From Arthrobacter sp. zg-Y844 (GTDB lineage Bacteria; Actinomycetota; Actinomycetes; Actinomycetales; Micrococcaceae): 64,000 nt of DNA. The DNA lies in the NCBI RefSeq assembly GCF_024385465.1, contig NZ_JANFLS010000001.1, positions 1,054,001-1,118,000 on the forward strand, given 5' to 3'. Position numbers and translations under genes: made by a program. The notes beneath the pieces are model-generated. The model was not told where the DNA came from and made no database searches. It saw only the letters and a program-made list of their open reading frames with translations. This document shows positions 1-9,225 of the stretch, in pieces; position 1 is the stretch's first letter; the number at the start of each line of letters is the position of its first letter.

Positions 1-1160
1 GTCCACTGATACTCCGGGGCCGAGACCTGCGCATCGCTGACTGCCTCCACGATCAGTTCGGTGAGGTCGACGCCGGTCCGCTCGCCCCGCTGGCCCTCGT
101 CCAGCCTCGCCAGCAGCAGCAGGTCTTCAACTAACGCGGACATACGCTTGGACTCACTGTCCACGCGTTCCAAGGCGGCGCGGCCCGGAGGGCTGACGTG
201 TTCGCTGAGCAGGACCAGCTCCGTGTACCCGCGGATCGAGGTGAGCGGCGTGCGCAGCTCGTGGCTGGCGTCGGCAACGAACCGCCGCACCTTCGTTTCG
301 CTGTCCTGCCGGGCGCGCAGGGCGTTGGTAACGTGATCGATCATGCCGTTCAGGGCCATCCCCACCGTTCCGACTTCGGACCCGGGCCGCGCGGCCGCCG
401 GGGGCACACGGACTGGAATCTCCACCTCTCCGGAGGCCAGCGGCAGCTTGGATACGGAGGTCGCGACGGCGGCCAGCTCATCCAGCGGGCGCAGCGAGCG
501 GCGGATGATCATTGTGCCCGCAAACCCGGTGACGAGCAGGCCGGCCAGGGACAGCACAACCATGGTCAGATCGAGCGAGGCCAGGGTGCTCTCCCGCTGC
601 GCCGTTGAAAGTCCGGTGACCAGCATTCCGTTCCCGGCGCCGGGCGGGGCGGGGAACGCATCCACCCGGTAATGCTCGCTGGACAGGTTCATGTCCTGGG
701 GGCCGCGGGCCGGATCCATTCCCGCCAGCAGTTCCAGGTCTGCCCCGTTCAGCGACACCGCAGAGCCGTCCTCAAGCACAAGCGTGGATCGGCGGGCAGC
801 GCCGTCCTCGAAGAAGGCATTCAGGGAGCCCGGGCGCTGGCCGGACTGGTAGTCGCTGCCGTCACCGCGTTCCCCGGCTCCGTTGTCCGTGCCGGCGGTG
901 CCCGGGGCCGGCTCCTTTTGGGGCGACGGATACTCCCCCGCAGAGTGGCCGGGGCGGAACCCGGCTCTGGCCGCCGCACGTTCCAATCCGTCGTCGAGCA
1001 CTCCAGTGAGATACCGGTCCATGGCCACGTGGCTGAAAATGCCCAACGCCGCACAGGTCACAGTCAGGAGCGCCAGGGTGGTGAGTATGAGCTTGGTACG
1101 CAGCGGATGGCTGCGTATCTGCGATCCCCCGGCAGCCGGACGAGTACCCGCGTGGATCAT
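1..1160 (-). CDS. Sensor histidine kinase, 3' part beyond window
   Basis: Membrane sensor kinase of a two-component pair. The reverse-strand frame is open from an ATG at 1160 to the window edge, giving about 386 residues. A transmembrane segment follows the short cytoplasmic N-terminus (about residues 22-42). Next come an extracytoplasmic region, a second membrane segment near residues 205-228, a HAMP-like linker and the H-box VADASHELRTPLTS, with the phospho-accepting His at about residue 300. The dimerisation helices continue to the edge, so the HATPase domain lies outside the window. Its ATG overlaps the TGA of the response regulator (ATGA), so the two are co-transcribed and translationally coupled. 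The signal sensed is unknown. Confidence 0.93.
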   Translation of the reverse strand, partial: MIHAGTRPAAGGSQIRSHPLRTKLILTTLALLTVTCAALGIFSHVAMDRYLTGVLDDGLERAAARAGFRPGHSAGEYPSPQKEPAPGTAGTDNGAGERGDGSDYQSGQRPGSLNAFFEDGAARRSTLVLEDGSAVSLNGADLELLAGMDPARGPQDMNLSSEHYRVDAFPAPPGAGNGMLVTGLSTAQRESTLASLDLTMVVLSLAGLLVTGFAGTMIIRRSLRPLDELAAVATSVSKLPLASGEVEIPVRVPPAAARPGSEVGTVGMALNGMIDHVTNALRARQDSETKVRRFVADASHELRTPLTSIRGYTELVLLSEHVSPPGRAALERVDSESKRMSALVEDLLLLARLDEGQRGERTGVDLTELIVEAVSDAQVSAPEYQW

Positions 1161-1906
1161 GGGGCCGCCGGTTTAAGCACGTAGCCGGCGCCCCGGACCG
1201 TATGGATCATGGGCGGGCGTCCGACGTCGATCTTCTTGCGCAGGTAGGAAATGTACAGCTCGACAATGTTCGCCTGGCCGCCGAAATCGTAGTTCCAGAC
1301 ATTCGTCAGGATCTGCGCCTTACTCAGCACCCGCCTCGGGTTTTCCATAAGGTACCGCAGCAGCTCCCACTGGGTATTCGTGAGGGCAATGTCCTCCCCG
1401 CCCCTGATGACCTCGCGGGTTTCGAGGTTCATCACCAGGTCGCCGACCACCAGTTCGTCCGAGCCCGACGCCGCGGCCCCGGAACGCTGCACCAGGCGGT
1501 GCAGGCGGAGCATCAGTTCCTCCATGCTGAACGGCTTGGTCACGTAGTCATCCCCGCCGGCGGCCAGCCCTGAGATACGGTCCTCCACGGCATCCCTGGC
1601 GGTAAGGAACAGAGCGGGAACCTGCGGCAGAAAGGTCCTGATCTTCTGCAGGGCCTGAAGCCCGTTGACCCCGGGCATCATCACGTCCAGCACCAGGACG
1701 TCGGGCCGGAATTCGCGGGCAGCAGAGACCGCACCGAGTCCATTACCTGCAGTAACGACGTTCCAGCCCAGCATCCGCAGCCCCATGCCCACAAGCTCCG
1801 CGAGGCTGGTCTCGTCGTCGACCACCAGCGCCCGGATCGGACTCCCGTCCGGGTGCGCGAGGCGCGGAAGATTACCCGTGGGCGATTGGGACGAAACGTG
1901 TGCCAT
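1157..1906 (-). CDS. OmpR/PhoB-family response regulator
   Basis: DNA-binding response regulator of 249 residues, partner of the sensor kinase whose start overlaps its stop. The receiver domain (about residues 25-140) has the acidic pair in LVVDDE, the phospho-acceptor Asp74 in VLVLDVMMPG and the conserved Lys in YVTKPFS. A winged-helix domain follows (about 150-245) with the family-typical NIVELYISYLRKKI and RGAGYVL. The start is supported by AAAGGA eight bases before the ATG. The N-terminal extension before the receiver is about 24 residues longer than the family core. Targets are not deducible from the sequence. Confidence 0.95.
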   Translation of the reverse strand: MAHVSSQSPTGNLPRLAHPDGSPIRALVVDDETSLAELVGMGLRMLGWNVVTAGNGLGAVSAAREFRPDVLVLDVMMPGVNGLQALQKIRTFLPQVPALFLTARDAVEDRISGLAAGGDDYVTKPFSMEELMLRLHRLVQRSGAAASGSDELVVGDLVMNLETREVIRGGEDIALTNTQWELLRYLMENPRRVLSKAQILTNVWNYDFGGQANIVELYISYLRKKIDVGRPPMIHTVRGAGYVLKPAAP

Positions 1907-2136
1907 GAATACGTCCTTTGGCTCGGTGCCGGTGGCTGGGTCAAGCGTAAGCGCAAAATTCCCTTTTGCGTCCCGGTATTTTCCCTGCTGTCTCCACCCT
2001 GTGCTGAGACTGTGCCATGTCTGTGCGAAGCCGGTACGGGTACGGACTCACGGAATGGGAATTGAACCGCGCCCCGGCCGCTTTATGGTTTAACAGCACC
2101 GCATCCAGAAAGATCCAGCCGCACCGGAAGGACGCC

Positions 2137-2976
2137 ATGAGCGAGGAACGCCGCAGCGAAATCGGAGAGTCCGCAGCGCCGGTGGAGGACGAACTTAAGG
2201 AATCCTTCGACAAGACGGTGACGGAAGGCGCAGAACGGCTGCACCGCACCTTCCGGACCATCCTGGTGACCGGGGTGTTCGGCGGCATGGAGGTTGGGCT
2301 GGGCGTCATGGCCTATCTCGCCGTGATGCATGAAACGGGAGACCACCTCCTGGCGGGCCTGGCATTCAGTGTCGGCCTGATCGCCCTCTTCCTGGCCCAC
2401 AGCGAGCTGTTCACGGAGAACTTCCTCATGCCGGTCGCGGCAGTTGCCGCAAGGGAAGGCAGCATGAAACTGCTCGCCAAGCTCTGGGGCGGGACCCTGC
2501 TGGCCAACCTGGCCGGCGGTTGGATCTTCATGTGGATAGTGATGCAGGCCTTTCCGCAGTGGTCGTCCACGGTGGCAACATCGGCGTCGCACTTTACCGA
2601 GGCGCCCTTCTCACTCCAGACCGTGGCACTGGCGGTTCTGGGCGGCAGCACCATCACCCTGATGAGCCGTATGCAGCAGGGAACCACCTCGGACCCGGCA
2701 AAGATCGTGGCGACGGTAATCGGCGGTTTCCTGCTCGCCGGGCTCCAGCTTTTCCACTCCATCCTGGACTCGCTGCTGATCTTCGGCGCGATCATCTCCG
2801 GCGCGGAAATCACGTACCTCGAATGGCTGGGCTGGTTCGGCTACACCCTGCTGTTCAACATGCTGGGCGGGCTGGTGCTGGTCACGGCACTGCGGCTGGT
2901 GCGCACCAAGGAACTGGTGGCACAGCGGCGCAGTGAGGCACCCGAGGACCCCGACGCCTCACGGGGGAAAGCCTGA
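2137..2976 (+). CDS. Formate/nitrite transporter (FNT) family protein, YfdC-like
   Basis: Integral membrane protein of 279 residues in the FNT fold, probably a small-anion channel. The hydrophilic N-terminus (about 45 residues, rich in Glu) resembles the E. coli YfdC branch rather than FocA/NirC. Six hydrophobic segments follow, with the FNT-like HSELFTENF motif. An upstream in-frame ATG at 2017 is disfavoured because GGAAGG sits just before the ATG at 2137. It is divergent from the two-component pair; the 230-base gap must hold both promoters, but I cannot assign boxes with confidence. The substrate is not known. Confidence 0.85.
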   Translation: MSEERRSEIGESAAPVEDELKESFDKTVTEGAERLHRTFRTILVTGVFGGMEVGLGVMAYLAVMHETGDHLLAGLAFSVGLIALFLAHSELFTENFLMPVAAVAAREGSMKLLAKLWGGTLLANLAGGWIFMWIVMQAFPQWSSTVATSASHFTEAPFSLQTVALAVLGGSTITLMSRMQQGTTSDPAKIVATVIGGFLLAGLQLFHSILDSLLIFGAIISGAEITYLEWLGWFGYTLLFNMLGGLVLVTALRLVRTKELVAQRRSEAPEDPDASRGKA

Positions 2977-3272
2977 GCACAAGTGCGCCGAGCGGCGGAA
3001 CCAAGCACTGGAAGCGGCCCCGAAAAGAAGGCACTTGCGCAGGGAGGATAAGCTGACGGGACAGCGTGGGGACCGCGAGCCGGACAGTCAACGACTAATC
3101 CGTCAACCTTTTCAGCAAGATCCGCACCTCCCGCCTGGAAATTGACTCCTTCTCTATTGCCCGCGCGCCCGGCCGTCACCCTTCACCGGTGACCGGCCCG
3201 GACAGGTCCAAGCGGTCTCGGGAGCCCGCTTCCGAAGCAAGCTCGGAACCATTTGAACAGAGGGACGTCATT

Positions 3273-3785
3273 TTGAATTTCACCGTCGGGCAGACCCTGG
3301 TGTACCCGCACCACGGCGCCGTCACCGTTACCGATATTTCCCCCATGACAGTCAAGGGAGTGGAGCGGGAAACCCTGACCTTCCGCGTCCACGCGACTGA
3401 ACTGACCATCAAGCTCCCGGCGGACAACGCCGAAGACGTAGGGGTACGTTCCGTCATCGACGACGCCGGCGTAGAGGCCGTGTTTACGGTGCTGCGCGGA
3501 CCCGTGGGGATGGAACCGGACAACTGGTCCCGGCGGTTCAAGGCCAACGAAGGCAAAATGTCCACCGGTGAACTTCGCCTGATCGCAGAAGTTGTCCGCG
3601 ACCTGTGGTGCCGCGAGCGGACCCACCCCCTGTCCACCGGGGAAAAGCGGATGCTGCTGAAGGCCAGGCAGCTGCTTGTCTCCGAACTTGCCTTGGCCCG
3701 ATCCTCGTCAGCGGAGGACGCCGGTGACCTGCTCGATTCCGTCCTGATGGAAACGGTTAGCGAGCCGGAGCTGGCGACCAGCTAG
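3273..3785 (+). CDS. CarD/CdnL-family RNA polymerase-binding regulator
   Basis: CarD-type protein that contacts the RNA polymerase beta subunit and stabilises open complexes. The first part carries the RNAP-interaction Tudor-like fold (FTVGQTLVYPHHG). The C-terminal helical DNA-binding part has NWSRRFKANEGKM, EVVRDLW and GEKRMLLKARQLLVSELALA, all typical of CarD. I start it at a TTG preceded by GAGGG, because family members begin immediately before this FxVG motif (about 160 residues; 170 here). The frame stays open 28 codons upstream to an ATG at 3189. The sequence diverges from canonical actinobacterial CarD, so it may be a second paralogue. I see nothing in the 296 bases before it. Confidence 0.88.
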   Translation: MNFTVGQTLVYPHHGAVTVTDISPMTVKGVERETLTFRVHATELTIKLPADNAEDVGVRSVIDDAGVEAVFTVLRGPVGMEPDNWSRRFKANEGKMSTGELRLIAEVVRDLWCRERTHPLSTGEKRMLLKARQLLVSELALARSSSAEDAGDLLDSVLMETVSEPELATS

Positions 3786-3798
3786 TTCCCGGCCGCCG

Positions 3799-3843
3799 CT
3801 TCCCGTCCTTCCGCATTCCACCGGCGTGCGGAAGGACGGGAAG
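3799..3843 (+). terminator. Perfect 17-bp hairpin after carD-like gene
   Basis: CTTCCCGTCCTTCCGCA (3799-3815) pairs perfectly with 3827-3843 around an 11-nt loop, 14 bases after the CarD-like stop. There is no T-run, as is common for actinobacterial intrinsic terminators. Confidence 0.75.
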
Positions 3844-4328
3844 GCTGCGGAAACTGCCCGTTTTGGCTCAGGACGCGCTGGCGTTGTATCAAGGAAAGTA
3901 GGACGGTTTCCGCTTCCCGCGGGGACCCTCCGCTGCGGATCAAGAGAACTTCGAGGGCCTTGATGCGAGGGCCCGGAAAGGCGCCCGTGAACTTTCCCTG
4001 CACCTGCTTTTGCCAGCCCGTGCCCGGCACCGGCCGGCTGGGGATCGAACTTTATGACCCGTTTTGCCTGGTGCGCCAGCACCGGGTGGCGGCCTCCACC
4101 AACCACGAGCCCACGTATCGGCACGGGCAGGGCAGCTGGTAGGCATTGACGTGGTTTCCGGCTACAGCCTGAAGGAAACCTTGGAACAGCAAACAGGTCC
4201 ATCCTGTAACATTCCTTGGACTATGGATGACCCTCCCTCACATAAACCCATGCCCCTCCCCGTCCTGACCGACCTGCAGACTGTGCCCACTCCGGCTGCA
4301 CCGGCTATCACGAGAGAGGGGCAGCCCC
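3844..4328. other. Intergenic region without recognised gene
   Basis: About 485 bases between the CarD-like hairpin and the CNNM operon. Only short open frames without ribosome binding sites are present and none resembles a known family. It presumably contains the promoter of the downstream pair; no convincing -35/-10 pair was identified. Confidence 0.5.
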
Positions 4329-5690
4329 ATGTATGAATGGCTCATGGTCGGCGTAGGATTGCTCCTCACCGTCGGCACCGGACTCTTTGTCGCCTCCGAA
4401 TTTGCGCTCGTCAATTTGGACCGTGCGGACCTTGAGTCCCGCCGCGCCAAGGGCGAGAAACGCCTCAATCCCACAATCAACGCGCTGAAGATCACCTCCA
4501 CCCATCTTTCCAGCGCACAGCTCGGCATCACCCTGACCACCCTGCTGACCGGGTACACCTTCGAACCTGCAATCAGCTCGATGCTGCGCTCCCCGCTCAC
4601 GGCGCTGGGCCTGCCGGAGGGGATGGTGCCGGGCATCGGCGCCGTCGCCGGCATTTTCCTCGCCACCATCTTCTCGATGATCATCGGCGAACTGGTTCCC
4701 AAGAACTTTGCCCTGGCGCTCCCCCTGGCCACCGCCAAGCTGGTAGTGCCCTTCCAGACCGTTTTCACCACGGTGTTCAAGCCCGTCATCCTGCTGTTCA
4801 ACAACACGGCGAACGCCATCATCCGGTCCTTCGGCATCGAACCCAAGGAAGAGCTCTCGGGCGCACGCAGCGCCGAAGAACTCAGCTCCCTGGTTCGGCG
4901 TTCAGCGCTGGAAGGCGTGCTGGACCTGGACCACGCCGTGCTCCTGAACCGAACCCTGCGCTTCGCCGAACACTCCGCGGCGGACGTTATGACCCCCCGG
5001 GTCCGCATGCGGACGGTCCACGAGTCCGACACTGCCGAACAGGTGGTCGCCGTTGCCACGGCAACCGGCTATTCCCGCTTCCCCGTGATCGGACGCGATT
5101 CGGACGACGTTCTGGGCGTGCTGCACCTCAAGCAGGCCTTCGCCGTACCGCTGGCCGCACGGACCTCCGTCACGGCCGCAGAACTCATGGTGGAACCGCT
5201 GCATGTACCCGAGTCCATGGGCGTTGACACGCTGCTGGGACTGCTGCGCGCCCAGGGCCTGCAGGTCGCGATCGTGTCCGACGAGCACGGCGGCACCGCC
5301 GGCATCGTCACCCTCGAAGACCTCGTGGAGGAGATTGTGGGCGAACTCGAGGACGAACACGACCGCGCGCGCGTCGGCGTCATCCGCACGGGCCGCGCCA
5401 TCACGTTCGACGCCTCGCTCCGGCCGGACGAACTCCTGGACCGCACCGGCGTCGAGGTTCCCGACGGCGAGGAATATGACACCATCGCCGGTTTTGTCAC
5501 GGACGTACTGGACCGGCTGCCGGAGCTGGGCGACGAAGTGGAAATCGAGGGCGGCACGCTCCGTGTGGAACGGGTGGTCCGCAACCACATCGAACGCCTG
5601 CGCTTCACCCCGTCGGGCTCCCTGGAGACCCCGGTGAGCGCCCATGACCGCATTGTCGACTCGCTGACCAAGGACCTGACCCATGAGTGA
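4329..5690 (+). CDS. CNNM/DUF21-CBS-CorC_HlyC membrane protein
   Basis: Hemolysin-family (HlyC/CorC, CNNM) protein of 453 residues, by family probably involved in Mg2+/Co2+ handling. An N-terminal CNNM domain with several membrane helices (about 1-190, including GELVPKNFAL) is followed by a CBS pair (about 210-335, with GIVTLEDLVEEIVGEL) and a C-terminal CorC_HlyC domain (about 350-430). GAGAGGGGC precedes the ATG. It overlaps the next paralogue by 8 bases, so the two are one operon and probably form a hetero-oligomer. Whether it transports or regulates transport cannot be told from sequence. Confidence 0.92.
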   Translation: MYEWLMVGVGLLLTVGTGLFVASEFALVNLDRADLESRRAKGEKRLNPTINALKITSTHLSSAQLGITLTTLLTGYTFEPAISSMLRSPLTALGLPEGMVPGIGAVAGIFLATIFSMIIGELVPKNFALALPLATAKLVVPFQTVFTTVFKPVILLFNNTANAIIRSFGIEPKEELSGARSAEELSSLVRRSALEGVLDLDHAVLLNRTLRFAEHSAADVMTPRVRMRTVHESDTAEQVVAVATATGYSRFPVIGRDSDDVLGVLHLKQAFAVPLAARTSVTAAELMVEPLHVPESMGVDTLLGLLRAQGLQVAIVSDEHGGTAGIVTLEDLVEEIVGELEDEHDRARVGVIRTGRAITFDASLRPDELLDRTGVEVPDGEEYDTIAGFVTDVLDRLPELGDEVEIEGGTLRVERVVRNHIERLRFTPSGSLETPVSAHDRIVDSLTKDLTHE

Positions 5691-6723
5691 ATACCTGCCC
5701 GGAATCATCTGGCTCGTAGTGCTGCTGGTGGTCAACGCGTTCTTCGTCGGTGCTGAATTCGCCGTCATCTCGGCCCGCCGGTCACAGATTGAACCCAAGG
5801 CCGAAGCCGGCAGCAAGGCCGCGAAAACCACCCTGTGGGCCATGGAGCACGCCACGCTGATGCTGGCGACCAGCCAGCTTGGCATCACCGTCTGTTCCCT
5901 GGTCATCCTGAATGTCTCGGAACCGGCCATCCACCACCTGCTGGAGATTCCGCTGGGCCTGACTCCGCTGTCCGCAGACGCCATCGGCATTATCGCGTTT
6001 GTGGTGGCGCTGCTGCTGGTGACGTTCCTGCACGTGGTGGTGGGTGAAATGGTGCCGAAGAACATCTCGTTCTCCGTGCCCACCCGCGCCGCACTGCTGC
6101 TGGCTCCGCCCCTGGTGATCGTGTCCCGCATTGTCCGTCCGATCATCTGGACGCTGAACGGCATAGCAAACGGTGTCCTGCGCCTGTTTCGGGTGGAGCC
6201 CAAGGACGAAGCCACCAGCGCCTACACCCTGGACGAGGTCGCGAACATCGTGGAGCAGTCCACGCGTGACGGTGTCCTTTCAGACCGCAGCGGTACCCTG
6301 ACGGCCGCGTTCGAGTTCACGGAGAAGACCGTGGCCGACGTCGAAGTTCCGATCAGCCAGATGGTGCTGCTGCCCGAGACCGCAACCCCTGCGGACCTGC
6401 AGCAGGCTGTGGACGTCCACGGTTACTCGCGGTACATCCTCACCAACGACGACGGCGATCCCGACGGCTACCTTCACCTGAAGGACGTCATGGACCTCAC
6501 CACGCCGGACGAGTTCGCCGCATCGGTGCCCGCCAAGCGGATCCGCCGCCTGGCGTCCGCTTACCGGGGCAGCGAGCTGGAGGATGCCCTGGCCACCATG
6601 CGCCGCACCGGCGCCCACGTGGCTCGGGTTTTTGACGCGAAGGGCAACACCACGGGTGTCCTGTTCCTCGAGGACATCATCGAAGAGCTGGTGGGCGAAG
6701 TCCACGACGCCACCACCGTCTAA
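5683..6723 (+). CDS. CNNM/DUF21-CBS membrane protein, short paralogue
   Basis: Second CNNM-family protein (346 residues). The membrane CNNM domain covers about residues 1-190, with GAEFAVISARR and GEMVPKNISF. The CBS pair covers about 200-340 and ends in LFLEDIIEELVGEV. It lacks the C-terminal CorC_HlyC domain of its neighbour, as the second member of such actinobacterial pairs usually does. Its start lies inside the end of the upstream gene, giving tight coupling. The stop is three bases from the convergent DUF1992 stop. Confidence 0.92.
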   Translation: MSEYLPGIIWLVVLLVVNAFFVGAEFAVISARRSQIEPKAEAGSKAAKTTLWAMEHATLMLATSQLGITVCSLVILNVSEPAIHHLLEIPLGLTPLSADAIGIIAFVVALLLVTFLHVVVGEMVPKNISFSVPTRAALLLAPPLVIVSRIVRPIIWTLNGIANGVLRLFRVEPKDEATSAYTLDEVANIVEQSTRDGVLSDRSGTLTAAFEFTEKTVADVEVPISQMVLLPETATPADLQQAVDVHGYSRYILTNDDGDPDGYLHLKDVMDLTTPDEFAASVPAKRIRRLASAYRGSELEDALATMRRTGAHVARVFDAKGNTTGVLFLEDIIEELVGEVHDATTV

Positions 6724-6726
6724 CGC

Positions 6727-7320
6727 CTAGCGCCTGCGTTTCCACCAAGGCCGCCGCTGCTCCGGCTCCGGAGCGGCGGCGGCTTCTTTTTCGGCTTCCT
6801 CCGCCTTCCGTTCCCGCCAGCGCTGCACTTCCTGCTCGACGTCGCGGGTGCGCGTGATAACGGGCGGACCTCCTTCGAGCTGGCGGCGCGCATCGATGAC
6901 ACGCGCATTGAAATCCTGGACGATCTCCCGAACCTGCTTTTCGGTCCACCGCGTGTCCAGCCGAGCGTCCAGTTCCGCGTCTTCCGTGCGCAGCAGGATG
7001 GCCTTGGGTCCCAATCCAGTCACGTTCTCGCGCTGCATCAGCCCCTTGATCCACCAGTCCGGATCATGGCCGTCGCCCAGGTTCGGGATAGGTTTTCCGG
7101 CGTACAACAGGTTGTCGAATTCGCCCCGGGCCATGGCATCCCGAACCAGATAATCGGCTTTGGCGGCGTCGTCGACTTTCCGGCGCTTGTGCCGCAGCCC
7201 TTCCTCGGCCTCTGCACGCTGGAGGTCTTCATCGTCGAGCCCTCCGCCGGCCGCCGCCGCCCGCAGCTGTGCGGCCCGTTCCATCCTGCGCCGGTACTGC
7301 TCAACGCCCCTGCCGTCCAT
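6727..7320 (-). CDS. DUF1992 (DnaJ homologue C28-like) protein
   Basis: Cytoplasmic protein of 197 residues with the DUF1992 core (about 55-130): the GEFDNLLYAGKPIPNL motif followed by DPDWWIKGLMQREN. The N-terminus and C-terminus are charged and probably disordered or helical; the tail is rich in Glu, Ala and Arg. DUF1992 is found alone in bacteria and fused to a J domain in eukaryotic DNAJC28; there is no J domain here. Function is unknown. Confidence 0.88.
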   Translation of the reverse strand: MDGRGVEQYRRRMERAAQLRAAAAGGGLDDEDLQRAEAEEGLRHKRRKVDDAAKADYLVRDAMARGEFDNLLYAGKPIPNLGDGHDPDWWIKGLMQRENVTGLGPKAILLRTEDAELDARLDTRWTEKQVREIVQDFNARVIDARRQLEGGPPVITRTRDVEQEVQRWRERKAEEAEKEAAAAPEPEQRRPWWKRRR

Positions 7321-7431
7321 GATCTCCCGCCGCCTAACGTGTCCCGTGTGGTGTCTTAACCGATTCGGACCTCTCCGGTATTCCTACTAAGGACCAACGG
7401 CAGACACGACGAAGGCGTGCCCGGTTCCGCG

Positions 7432-8007
7432 CTACTTCCGCAGCCGGCGCACCACGGCGCCGACGGCGGTAGCCGCCCCCGCACCGGCCAGCAGCCACGG
7501 GCCGCCGACGATGATCGGGTCGATCCACTGGTGATTGACGTCCGCCCGCTTCCGGCCCACCCGGGAGGAGACGCCGTGGCGGGTGAACTCGCTCAGCACC
7601 CCGGTCTCCGTGATCGGATTATCCGGGTGCAGGGTCGCGAAGGAAGCAAGATGGCTCTCCACGGCGTCTACGCGGTCCGCGGCGAGCAGGATCAGCCAGT
7701 GGGCCGCACGGGCCTCGCTGTACCGGCGGTAGGCGTACCGGCGCATCACGCCGGACAGTCCCTTGGGCGGGCAGGCGGTGCCGAACACCGGGGTGAGGAA
7801 CTTGTGCTCGATCGAGCGCTCCCGCGGGAACTTTTCTTCCTGCCGTTCCGGGAATTCCCAATGCGCGCCGCTGAGGGTGGGATCAAACTGCAGCTTGGGC
7901 ACGGCAGGACGGTCCCGAGGATCGAGGTCAACACCCCAGCCCGGGATCCGCGCGCGCAGTTCCTCGCTGGACGGGGTTCGGGTCGGCTTTTGCGGCGTGT
8001 AGGCCAT
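7432..8007 (-). CDS. Conserved hypothetical protein with C-terminal membrane helix
   Basis: 191-residue protein of unknown function. The soluble N-terminal two thirds is rich in Arg and Pro. A single hydrophobic segment near the C-terminus (WLLAGAGAATAVGAVV) followed by RRLRK suggests a tail-anchored topology. It lies just downstream of the alcohol dehydrogenase (16 bases between the stop of that gene and this start), so the two are probably co-transcribed and may work together. No catalytic motif is recognised. Confidence 0.7.
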   Translation of the reverse strand: MAYTPQKPTRTPSSEELRARIPGWGVDLDPRDRPAVPKLQFDPTLSGAHWEFPERQEEKFPRERSIEHKFLTPVFGTACPPKGLSGVMRRYAYRRYSEARAAHWLILLAADRVDAVESHLASFATLHPDNPITETGVLSEFTRHGVSSRVGRKRADVNHQWIDPIIVGGPWLLAGAGAATAVGAVVRRLRK

Positions 8008-8023
8008 TGCAGTGTCCTTCCTT

Positions 8024-9169
8024 TCAGGAACCGGGGACGATGACGGGCTTGATGCAGTTATCCAGCTTGGCGGAGAACATGTGATAACCCTCGGCGATGT
8101 GCTCCAGCGGAATCCGGTGCGTGATGATCTCGCTGGGCTTGAGGTAGCCGGCCTTGATGTGCTCGAACAGGCGCGGCCACTGCCGTTTCATCGGCGTCTG
8201 GTTCATGTTCAGCGTCAGGCCCTTGTTCAGTGCGTCTCCGAACTTCACGGCGCTGAAGAGCGGACCGTAGGCGCCCATGACGGACACGGTGCCGGCCTTG
8301 CGTACCGAGTCGATCGCCCAGTTGAGTGCCACTGCGGACCCTCCCTGCAGTTTGAGCTTCGTGCCCGTAACCTGCTGCAGGAAATTACCGTCAGCCTCGG
8401 CTCCCACGGCGTCGATTGCGACGTCGGCACCCAGGTAGTCGGTGATCTTCTTCATGTGCACCACAATGTCGTCGTACTCGGTGAAGTTGTAGGTCTCGGC
8501 GTGGGCGAAGGTCCGGGCCTTTTCGAGCCGGTAGTCCAGGTGGTCAATCACGATCACCCGGCCGGCGCCCATCAGCCAGGCGGACTTGGCGGCGTACAAA
8601 CCCACCGGGCCGGCACCGAAAACCACTACGGTGTCACCTTCGACGATGTCCCCCAGCTGGGCGCCGAAATAGCCCGTGGCGAGTGCATCGGTGCACATCA
8701 GGGCGTCTTCTTCGTCCATCCACTCGGGGATGAGGGAGGGTCCGACGTCGGCGAACGGGACCCGGACGAACTCCGCCTGGCCGCCGTCGTAACCGCCGGT
8801 GGTGTGCGAATAGCCGTAGAGACTGCCTACGGCCGTGGCGTTGGGGTTGACGTTGTGGCAGTTCGAGTAGAGCCCCCGTGCGCAGAAATAGCAGGATCCG
8901 CAGTAGATGTTGGCCGGGACCATCACACGGTCCCCGACCTTGAGGTTCTGCACGGACGATCCGACTTCCTCCACCACTCCGATGAACTCGTGGCCGAACG
9001 TCGTGCCGACCCGGGTATCCGGCATCAGGCCGTGGTAAAGGTGCAGATCGGAGCCGCAGATGGCCGCCCGGGTGACCCGCACGACGGCATCATTGGGGTG
9101 CTCGATCGGCGGTATGTCCTTTTCTTCCACCCTCACCTTGTAGGGCCCTCGGTACACCATCGCTCGCAT
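8024..9169 (-). CDS. Zinc-dependent alcohol dehydrogenase (MDR family)
   Basis: Medium-chain Zn-dehydrogenase of 381 residues. The catalytic zinc ligands are seen in AAICGSDLHLYHG and FGHEFIGVVEEVG, and the structural zinc cysteines in CGSCYFCARGLYSNC. The Rossmann motif VVVFGAGPVGLYAA lies near residue 180. It belongs to the branch annotated as glutathione-independent formaldehyde dehydrogenase-like, but the substrate cannot be assigned. GAGGAG precedes the ATG. It is probably the first gene of an operon with the downstream hypothetical protein. Confidence 0.92.
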   Translation of the reverse strand: MRAMVYRGPYKVRVEEKDIPPIEHPNDAVVRVTRAAICGSDLHLYHGLMPDTRVGTTFGHEFIGVVEEVGSSVQNLKVGDRVMVPANIYCGSCYFCARGLYSNCHNVNPNATAVGSLYGYSHTTGGYDGGQAEFVRVPFADVGPSLIPEWMDEEDALMCTDALATGYFGAQLGDIVEGDTVVVFGAGPVGLYAAKSAWLMGAGRVIVIDHLDYRLEKARTFAHAETYNFTEYDDIVVHMKKITDYLGADVAIDAVGAEADGNFLQQVTGTKLKLQGGSAVALNWAIDSVRKAGTVSVMGAYGPLFSAVKFGDALNKGLTLNMNQTPMKRQWPRLFEHIKAGYLKPSEIITHRIPLEHIAEGYHMFSAKLDNCIKPVIVPGS

Positions 9170-9225
9170 TGGACAGTCTCCTCGCTCTGAAGCCGGATCT
9201 GGCCCCTTAACGATAAGCAGACTTA

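Noticed and set aside
8012-9190. Plus-strand frame of 392 codons over the alcohol dehydrogenase
   Set aside because: Shadow of the dehydrogenase, whose zinc and NAD motifs are intact on the minus strand.
9214-9225. TAAG/CTTA inverted repeat between the PAS kinase stop and the alcohol dehydrogenase
   Set aside because: Arms of only four bases; could be chance, so no operator or terminator is called.
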